NCBI GenBank assembly: GCA_018699495.1
Contig: JABIQV010000005.1
Coordinates: forward strand, 1 to 35,831
From: a bacterium
GTDB lineage: Bacteria > Margulisbacteria > Marinamargulisbacteria > JABIPA01
Reading direction: 5' to 3'
Length of the DNA: 35,831 nt
The number at the start of each line of letters is the position of its first letter. The stretch's first letter is position 1. Below, piece by piece: positions 29,200 to 35,831 of this stretch. A program made the position numbers and the translations under genes. The notes beneath the pieces were generated by a model. That model was not told where the DNA came from. It saw nothing but the letters and a program-made list of their open reading frames with translations, and searched no databases.

Positions 29200-29907
29200 T
29201 TATTTGTCGTCAAATAAATGTGTAAAAGAGGGGTCCTTTTTTAAAAAATTTAAAGTGAGTAATGGATATATCGTGTCAGGGGGTGATAGGTTTGGGAGGT
29301 TGTTTTTTTGTGTCGAAATTAGGTTGCTTAAGTCCTGCAATGTATCGATGTCAGATAATTTGGGGAGTATGTGAAGGGTTCTGTTATGGGAAAGAATTTT
29401 TTTTTTCGTTTCATTGAAAACGGATTCAGTACTCCAATTTATGTCGTTAAACATGTCATCAAAAAATGCCTTTTTGTTAAGTCCTATTAAATAGTAGCCA
29501 CCATCAAAAGCGGGGCCAATGACCGTATCACTCCTCGTTAGATAGTCCATTGCTTTATGAATTAAAGAGCCAGAAATTTGCGGACAGTCTGTTCCAATAA
29601 CTATTAGTTTAGAATAGCCATTTTTAAATTCTTGTTTACAGGCATGGATGAGTTTGTCACCAAGATTACCGGCGCATTGGAATTTAATTTTGAAAGAAGT
29701 ACCTAGCCATTCTTTGTAGTCATTTAACGATTTGTTTTTTTTTGCATAGATGATTGGCTCAATTTTATTTATTGTTAACGTATTTAAAATATCGGAGGTG
29801 AATTTTTTGTAGATTGACGATGAAAATGTCATCGACGTTTCGTTTCCCAGTCTAGATTTGACGTCTCCGATAGTGGGGTATTTTAGGAAGACAATAAGTT
29901 TAGTCAT
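29200..29907 (-). CDS. DUF2064 / TIGR04282-type glycosyltransferase-like protein
   Basis: FLKYPTIGDVKSRLG, VIGTDCPQISGSLI, VIGPAFDGGYYLIGL, INWSTESVF, LSDIDTLQDL. Confidence 0.9.
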   Translation of the reverse strand: MTKLIVFLKYPTIGDVKSRLGNETSMTFSSSIYKKFTSDILNTLTINKIEPIIYAKKNKSLNDYKEWLGTSFKIKFQCAGNLGDKLIHACKQEFKNGYSKLIVIGTDCPQISGSLIHKAMDYLTRSDTVIGPAFDGGYYLIGLNKKAFFDDMFNDINWSTESVFNETKKKILSHNRTLHILPKLSDIDTLQDLSNLISTQKNNLPNLSPPDTIYPLLTLNFLKKDPSFTHLFDDK

Positions 29908-29993
29908 TTGTTAAGTTTATTTTTCAATATTAAACTTTTCAAGTATTTTTTTGAACGTTAGGTCTGAATCATACGGCAGTAGTCACGTTATTT

Positions 29994-30182
29994 CTAATGA
30001 TTTCTATTGAAGTGTTTATAGAATATAGTTTGGAAGTCTTTATCTTCGGTTTTTGAAGAAAGATGTGAAATTAATTCGCCTAATATTAAGCTCGCAGCCG
30101 AAGGTTCATGACTATATATATGTCCTGATTGGTTCGGTTTTTTAAATAATTTATTTTTTGATAGTAAGTTCTTTTTAATCAT
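29994..30182 (-). CDS. Small hypothetical protein (62 aa)
   Basis: Short ORF with plausible SD (AAAAAAGGGGTG) and no competing ORF. Confidence 0.4.
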   Translation of the reverse strand: MIKKNLLSKNKLFKKPNQSGHIYSHEPSAASLILGELISHLSSKTEDKDFQTIFYKHFNRNH

Positions 30183-30230
30183 TGAGGCACCCCTTTTTTA
30201 TCCCTAGTTACTTTTCTATATGTTAAATTT

Positions 30231-30704
30231 TTATTTTTTGTATAAATGAATCTCTTTTTGTTCTGTTTGTGTTGAACGATTGAATTTAAAGCTAATGGGT
30301 CTATGGCAATACATACGTAATTTATTTTTTTCTAAATCGTTAAATATCTGGATTATGTAGTGAATAAATAGAAGGTTATAGGTATCGTTCGATGATACGC
30401 CATCAAGTGTTAGTTTGTCTGTTTTAAAATTGTATAAAAATATGTGTTTTGCTTTTGCCGTGTCGACGCTTAGTCTCACGTCGTTTCTCGAGATCATCAT
30501 ATTAAAATTTATAGCATGATTTTTTTCTTCTTGTGTTATGAACAATTTATCTACTTTTCTACCAAACGAATCGTTAAAAATATCTTTTATTAGGGGTGAT
30601 AAGTGTGTCGAATTGGTGGAATTTGTTAGAAGACCTTTTTGTAGCTCTTTTGTTTTAAAAATGTTAATATTTATTGCTAAATAATTTGTGTCATTTGGGT
30701 TCAA
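30231..30704 (-). CDS. Hypothetical protein (157 aa)
   Basis: ORF in otherwise empty space; no recognised motif. Confidence 0.55.
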   Translation of the reverse strand: MNPNDTNYLAININIFKTKELQKGLLTNSTNSTHLSPLIKDIFNDSFGRKVDKLFITQEEKNHAINFNMMISRNDVRLSVDTAKAKHIFLYNFKTDKLTLDGVSSNDTYNLLFIHYIIQIFNDLEKNKLRMYCHRPISFKFNRSTQTEQKEIHLYKK

Positions 30705-30812
30705 TTTATGGTCCTTTTAGATTGATTTTATGCAAGTAGTCAAAGTTGCTATTACAATATGAATACCCAGTACGTTAATTGTTAAAACATGTTTTTTTTG
30801 GAGGATCTTCTT

Positions 30813-32216
30813 ATGAGTAAAGAATTTGATTTGATTGTAATAGGTGGCGGGCCTGGTGGCTACGTTGGCGCAATTCGAGGTGCTCAATTGGGGCAGTCGG
30901 TTGCTATTGTTGAAAAAAGGAAAACATTGGGTGGAACGTGCCTTAATGTGGGATGTATCCCATCAAAGGCTTTATTAGATTCTAGCGAACATTATTTTCA
31001 GGCGAAAAATGATTTTAAGGTACACGGCCTTAATATCAAAGGATTAAGCATAGATTTTAAGCAGATGATTCAACGTAAAAATGATGTTGTTACGCAGACT
31101 ACTGGTGGAATTGATTTTTTAATGAAGAAAAATAAAATTCAACGGTTTTATGGGGAAGGGTCTTTTGTGGATAGTACAACTATTCAAGTGAAAGAGGGCA
31201 AATCGATTGAAACGATAAAGGGCAAATCGATAGTGATAGCTACTGGGTCAGAAACGACGCCTCTTCCTCCAGTTCCTTTTGATGGGACGCAAATTATTTC
31301 ATCCGATGAAGCACTCTCTTTATCTAAAATTCCTAAGTCTATGTCTATCGTAGGTGGTGGTGTGATTGGTGTTGAAATGGGGTCGATTTTTGCCAGATTA
31401 GGCACGAAAGTTACTATTGTTGAATTTATGGATAGATTAATTCCAACTATGGATAAACAGCTTGGTAAAACGTTAGAACGGTCTCTTAAAAAATATGGTA
31501 TGACGTTTCATTTTAAAACTAAAGTCACTGGGGTTAAGAAGACAAAATCTTCTGTTGAACTAAATGCAGAAAATAAAAAAGGTGAATCTGTTTCTATTAA
31601 AAGTGATTTGGTTTTAGTGTCTATAGGGCGTCGTCCATTTACAGCAGGACTTGGATTAGACAAAATTTCTGTTTCCCTAGATGAAAGAGGACGCGTTCCT
31701 GTTGATTCTAATTATCAAACAACGACTGCGGGTGTTTATGCGATTGGGGATGTTATTGAAGGACCCATGTTAGCGCATAAAGCGTCAGAGGAAGCGGCTG
31801 TCTGTATTGAAAAAATTGCTGGGCAGAAGCCTCATTTAAATTATCACACAATTCCTGGAGTGGTTTATACATGGCCAGAGGTTGCATCGGTTGGCTATAC
31901 AGAAGAACAGTTGGTAGAGAAGAAAATTGCGTTTAAGAAGGGTAGTTTTCCTTTTAAAGCAAGTGGACGGGCTAGAGCAGCTGAAGAATCAGAAGGTTTT
32001 GTAAAGGTTTTAGCAGATAAGGAAACCGATGAAGTTTTAGGTGTTCATATGATAGGGCCTAGAGTTTCCGATATGATTGGAGAAGGAGTTTTGGCTATTG
32101 AATATCGAGCGTCAGCCGAAGATCTTGGAAGTATTGTTCATGCGCACCCTACGTTTTCTGAGGCGTTAAAAGAAGCTGGGTTGGGAGCTACATCTAATAG
32201 GTCTATTCATATTTAG
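30813..32216 (+). CDS. lpdA: Dihydrolipoyl dehydrogenase
   Basis: DLIVIGGGPGGYVGAIRGAQLG, GGTCLNVGCIPSKALL redox site, VVYTWPEVASVGYTEEQL, HAHPTFSEALKEA. GGAGG SD before the ATG at 30813. Confidence 0.96.
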   Translation: MSKEFDLIVIGGGPGGYVGAIRGAQLGQSVAIVEKRKTLGGTCLNVGCIPSKALLDSSEHYFQAKNDFKVHGLNIKGLSIDFKQMIQRKNDVVTQTTGGIDFLMKKNKIQRFYGEGSFVDSTTIQVKEGKSIETIKGKSIVIATGSETTPLPPVPFDGTQIISSDEALSLSKIPKSMSIVGGGVIGVEMGSIFARLGTKVTIVEFMDRLIPTMDKQLGKTLERSLKKYGMTFHFKTKVTGVKKTKSSVELNAENKKGESVSIKSDLVLVSIGRRPFTAGLGLDKISVSLDERGRVPVDSNYQTTTAGVYAIGDVIEGPMLAHKASEEAAVCIEKIAGQKPHLNYHTIPGVVYTWPEVASVGYTEEQLVEKKIAFKKGSFPFKASGRARAAEESEGFVKVLADKETDEVLGVHMIGPRVSDMIGEGVLAIEYRASAEDLGSIVHAHPTFSEALKEAGLGATSNRSIHI

Positions 32217-32269
32217 GAAAGCGCGTTGTTTTTAAGTTGTTGATAAAGTGTAGTGCAATTTAACTTACC

Positions 32270-32294
32270 GTGTTAAATGGAGGAACACTTTTTT
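32270..32294 (+). terminator. Weak candidate terminator/attenuator after lpdA
   Basis: GTGTT-aaatggagg-AACAC followed by TTTTTT. Confidence 0.3.
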
Positions 32295-32342
32295 GATGCC
32301 TTAAAAAGGTGGGCGTTTCATTAATTTAAAGGTAGGGGAAAT

Positions 32343-33017
32343 ATGAGAAAATTTCTTAAGTTTGGGCTAATTTTTTTTTTAGTTTTGGTTGTTGGTTTAG
32401 TTTTAAAAATGGGATGGGTGTCTCATCTTTCACTTGATTCTATAAAAGCAAATCAATCTCAGTTGAGTTCTTTTTATACTGACCATCAGTTTCTATTTAT
32501 TTTTGTTTATATGATGGTTTATATTATGTCGGCAGCGTTATCCTTGCCTGGAGCTACTGTTCTTAGTTTGTTAGGAGGGGCATTGTTTGGCGCACTACTT
32601 GGCTCAGTTATTGTTATATTTAGTGCGACAGTTGGTGCGTCCTTGGCTTTTTTAAGTGCACGGTTTATTTTTAGGGATTTTTTAGAAGAAAAATATAAAT
32701 CTACTTTATATACATTTAATGAAAAATTAAAAGATAACGATTTTCAGTATTTACTTTTTTTAAGACTAGTTCCAGCTTTTCCCTTTTTTCTTATTAATTT
32801 GGTTATGGGCTTAACTCGTATGAGATTGAGAACATTTTTTTTAGGGAGCGCCATTGGAATGTTTCCTGGCTCTTTTGTTTTTTGTAATGCAGGGAAACAG
32901 TTGAGTTCTATATCGTCATTTAATGACTTTGTCTCAGTTCAATTGTTGATTGCGTTTTCACTTCTTGGATGTTTAGCATTAGCTCCTTCGGTGTATACTA
33001 AACTTAAGTCGAAATGA
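32343..33017 (+). CDS. TVP38/TMEM64 (DedA-like, SNARE-associated) membrane protein
   Basis: LPGATVLSLLGGALFGALLGSVIVIFSATVGASLAFLSARFI; LFLRLVPAFPFFLINLVMGLTRMRLRTFFLGSAIGMFPGSFVFCNAGKQL. Confidence 0.92.
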   Translation: MRKFLKFGLIFFLVLVVGLVLKMGWVSHLSLDSIKANQSQLSSFYTDHQFLFIFVYMMVYIMSAALSLPGATVLSLLGGALFGALLGSVIVIFSATVGASLAFLSARFIFRDFLEEKYKSTLYTFNEKLKDNDFQYLLFLRLVPAFPFFLINLVMGLTRMRLRTFFLGSAIGMFPGSFVFCNAGKQLSSISSFNDFVSVQLLIAFSLLGCLALAPSVYTKLKSK

Positions 33018-33052
33018 TTGTGAAAAAAGATATGGTAGGTTAAGATAAATTT

Positions 33053-33331
33053 ATGTCAATCCAAAATTTAGGACAGCCTTTAGCTAACAACAGTAGTGGA
33101 CCTTTACATAATGCCGGTGAAGTTGGTTCTGTTTTATTAAACTTTAATAAGAAAAAGGTTAGAGTTGAAAAAGGCGGGGTTAAGGAAATGGCGAGAGGCT
33201 TGGCAAAGATTATGAAAGACCTTGGGGAAACTAATGATGAAGAAAGTTTTGCAGAAGATATTACTGAAGATCTCATGGAAGCGTTTAAGAAAGTAGAAGA
33301 ACGCCAAAAAAAGAAAAAGAAAAAAAGATAA
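33053..33331 (+). CDS. Small hypothetical protein (92 aa) with polylysine tail
   Basis: ORF ending ERQKKKKKKR; stop abuts the mfd stop. Confidence 0.55.
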   Translation: MSIQNLGQPLANNSSGPLHNAGEVGSVLLNFNKKKVRVEKGGVKEMARGLAKIMKDLGETNDEESFAEDITEDLMEAFKKVEERQKKKKKKR

Positions 33332-33342
33332 TTATCTTTTTT
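33321..33342. terminator. Perfect palindrome / bidirectional terminator at a stop-stop junction
   Basis: AAAAAAGATAA|TTATCTTTTTT: 11-bp arms, no spacer, A/T tracts on both flanks. Confidence 0.7.
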
Positions 33343-35434
33343 GGAGTTGTGACTGAATGCAGCGAAGAAATGATAATATTAGCTCCGGAAGCCTTCCAAA
33401 TCTATCCTCCATTTCATTAAATAAATCTTCAATTTCATCTCTGTATTTAAATGATAATAGCCGCTGGTAAATGGATAAACGCTCGTTTTCGCATGGAATA
33501 TAATTTGTAGGAAAATAGGTCATAATATCTGCAGCAAATCGAACGGGTCTTTTCTTCACTTCTTTTTTTGAATGTGTAATATTTTCAACAGCGGTTTCTA
33601 ATAGCTTGCAATAAAGTTCGAATCCAATTGAAGTCATATGACCATGTTGTTTATTTCCTAACAGTGTTCCTGAACCACGTATTTCTAAATCTTTAAGTGC
33701 TAATTGATAACCTGATCCTAGTGCAGCATAAGCTTGAATCGCAGTTAACCTATTTTTTCCTTTATCTGTAATTTTTTCTGGGTTGAAAAGTAAATATGCA
33801 AAGCTTTGTCTGTTTGATCTACCGACTCGTCCTCTAAGTTGATGTATTTGAGAAAGACCAAGGTACTCTGTTTTTTCTACGATGATTGTATTTGCGTTAG
33901 GTAAATCAATACCTGATTCTATGATTGTAGAACAAAGAAGTATGTTTGTTTTTCCGGTTTTAAAATCAGTAAATATTTGTTTTAGATCTTTTTCATTCAT
34001 TTGTCCGTGCGCCATTTGAATTGATAGGTCAGGGAACGTATGTTTTAGTTTTACAAGTTTTGCATCCATTGTTTGAACATTGTTATAAAGGTAAAAGATT
34101 TGCCCATTTCTTTCGAGTTCCTTTTTTACAGCTTGTTTAACAATGTCGTTTTTATAGGGAGCGACGTACGTGAGAACAGGCTTTCTGTTTGTCGGAGGTG
34201 TTTTGATGAGAGATAAGTCTCTTGCTCCTGATAGTGCCATATAAAGGGTTCTTGGTATTGGAGTGGCACTGATGGATAAAAAGTCTACAAGAGGATGTTT
34301 GTACTTTATTTTTTCTTTATGAGTCACACCAAATCGTTGTTCTTCGTCAATGACTAGTAGCCCTAAATTCGAAAACTCTATGTCTTTTTGTAATAGGCGG
34401 TGGGTTCCAATAATGATGTTAATTTTGTCCTCTTTTAGTTTTTCGATGGTAATTTTTTGATTTTTTTTAGGTTGCATCCTAGATAAAATTCCAATTTTAT
34501 ACGGGAAATTGATAAATCGTTTTTTGAATGTTTGATAATGTTGGTCGACGAGTAGAGTAGTGGGCGCAATAATGGCTACTTGTTTATTGTTTTCTACTGC
34601 TTTAAATGCCGCGCGTAACACGATTTCTGTTTTTCCATAACCAACATCGCCACAAATTAATCGTTCCATTGGTGCGGTTGATTCCATGTCTTTTTTGACT
34701 TGATCAATTGATAGTAGTTGATCTCTCGTTTCTTTGAATTCAAACTCTTGTTCGAAGTCGATTTGGTTTTCGGTGTCTTCTTGAAAAGGGAACCCTGGTT
34801 TAGATTGGCGGATTTTGAACGTCATTACCACTTCTTTTGCTAGTTGTATAATTTGTTTTTCGGCTTTTTGGATATTCTTTTTCCATGATCCATCATGTAA
34901 TTTGCCAATTTTTGGCGAATCAGCATTTGTATATTTATGGACGAGGTTCATTTGTTCAAAAGGGACGTAAACTTTGTCTTCACCTTGATATTGAATATGG
35001 ATGAAGTCTCCGTCCCGTCCGCAGACTGTTAGATGTTTTAGTCCTTTGTAAATTCCGATTCCAAATGTTTCGTGGACAACGAAATCTCCATGTTGTAATT
35101 GGTTAAACAGGTTTTCATTTTTTGGGACATCGATAAATTCGAAAAATGGCATTGATGTAGATGGTTCTTTATGTATTGTTGTTGATGTTAGAGACGTTAC
35201 AGACCGTTGAGTAGCAATAGAAAAAGAACAGACTCTGTCTAATTCATTTCCAAAATATTCGAGTCTCAAAGGAAGGCTATGGTCATAGCTAAAAATATCT
35301 ATGATTCCCCCACGTACGCAGAACTCTCCAGGTTTCATGAGCATTGTAACGCGTTCGTAGTTATTGTCGATTAGTGTTTTTTTTAGTGTTTCAAAAGATG
35401 GATATTCTTTTTTGCTTATGTCTATATTTATCAT
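33332..35434 (-). CDS. mfd: Transcription-repair coupling factor (Mfd), apparently a minimised form
   Basis: RID-like (GDFVVHETFGIGIYKGLKHL....DKVYVPFEQMNLVHKY), GDVGYGKTEIVLRAAF Walker A, DEEQRFGVTHKEKIK, SATPIPRTLYMALSGARDLSLI, IESGIDLPNANTIIVE, QLRGRVGRSNRQSFAYLLF, truncated TRCF C-terminal domain. In-frame TAG 7 codons upstream of the ATG. Confidence 0.9.
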   Translation of the reverse strand: MINIDISKKEYPSFETLKKTLIDNNYERVTMLMKPGEFCVRGGIIDIFSYDHSLPLRLEYFGNELDRVCSFSIATQRSVTSLTSTTIHKEPSTSMPFFEFIDVPKNENLFNQLQHGDFVVHETFGIGIYKGLKHLTVCGRDGDFIHIQYQGEDKVYVPFEQMNLVHKYTNADSPKIGKLHDGSWKKNIQKAEKQIIQLAKEVVMTFKIRQSKPGFPFQEDTENQIDFEQEFEFKETRDQLLSIDQVKKDMESTAPMERLICGDVGYGKTEIVLRAAFKAVENNKQVAIIAPTTLLVDQHYQTFKKRFINFPYKIGILSRMQPKKNQKITIEKLKEDKINIIIGTHRLLQKDIEFSNLGLLVIDEEQRFGVTHKEKIKYKHPLVDFLSISATPIPRTLYMALSGARDLSLIKTPPTNRKPVLTYVAPYKNDIVKQAVKKELERNGQIFYLYNNVQTMDAKLVKLKHTFPDLSIQMAHGQMNEKDLKQIFTDFKTGKTNILLCSTIIESGIDLPNANTIIVEKTEYLGLSQIHQLRGRVGRSNRQSFAYLLFNPEKITDKGKNRLTAIQAYAALGSGYQLALKDLEIRGSGTLLGNKQHGHMTSIGFELYCKLLETAVENITHSKKEVKKRPVRFAADIMTYFPTNYIPCENERLSIYQRLLSFKYRDEIEDLFNEMEDRFGRLPELILSFLRCIQSQLQKR

Positions 35435-35570
35435 AATGATTGAATGCGTAGGCTAATTCCTTTTACTTGAACTATTAATTTTTTATTACTTTATTTAATT
35501 TTAGTAATATTTTTCTAGTTATACAAACGTCGTCGAATATAATTAGGGTAGGCGTCTCGTTTTTAGTCTC

Positions 35571-35780
35571 TTATTTATTATAATGGGAAGACCATTTGTT
35601 TAGAATAGTTGGGTCTGATAAAGATGCAGAATTAGATGCTCTGTATTTGATTATATAAGGTATTTTTTTTGAAGCTCTAAGAATGGCTTTTATGTCTCGC
35701 AGTTGAATCGTTACTATTTTTAATAGCACAGTGATTATATGTGATAGTAAGAAAGGGGGGTAGGTTAAGTTTTTCCACAT
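35571..35780 (-). CDS. Possible small hypothetical ORF (69 aa)
   Basis: Only ORF between the mfd start and the window end; no motif, AT-rich surroundings. Confidence 0.2.
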   Translation of the reverse strand: MWKNLTYPPFLLSHIITVLLKIVTIQLRDIKAILRASKKIPYIIKYRASNSASLSDPTILNKWSSHYNK

Positions 35781-35831
35781 AAATATATATAGATTAGCAA
35801 GATGAAATTGATCAATTTGTTTTTTAGAAAA

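Noticed and set aside
29913-29937. AAGTTTA/TAAACTT inverted repeat upstream of the DUF2064 gene
   Set aside because: Short, A/T-only-rich arms and weak predicted stability; likely chance.
1-35831. CRISPR arrays, tRNA/rRNA genes, IS elements or prophage
   Set aside because: No regularly spaced direct repeats, no tRNA-like sequence I could support, and no transposase/integrase motifs in any ORF.

Overview
AT-rich bacterial chromosomal window of about 36 kb. It is densely coding and mostly on the minus strand. I found no tRNA, rRNA, CRISPR array, transposase or phage gene. Housekeeping genes: a TMTC-like TPR membrane protein (cut by the left edge), pckA, a tightly coupled metX-metW-MBL-hydrolase-thioredoxin operon, a ferredoxin/adrenodoxin-type reductase, queG, psd, a lone TonB-like protein, an ABC/LolA-like/beta-barrel envelope export locus, UDPGP-type uridylyltransferase, ilvA, a DUF2064 transferase, lpd, a TVP38/DedA-type membrane protein and mfd. 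Most interesting: (1) a 700-aa Mfd that appears to keep the UvrA-binding-type D2 module, the RID and the translocase, but lacks D1a, D1b and D3 and most of D7; (2) its stop codon abuts the convergent gene's stop at the centre of a perfect 22-bp palindrome; (3) a three-gene cluster (ThiF/E1-like-nitroreductase fusion, FeeM-like acyltransferase, Acg-like nitroreductase) that looks like an uncharacterised small-molecule or lipid pathway; (4) a divergent SpoIIE phosphatase / STAS / two HATPase-like (slr1658/slr1659-type) partner-switch module, separated from the cluster by an intergenic region with two inverted repeats. Family calls are from reading motifs by eye; no searches were run.
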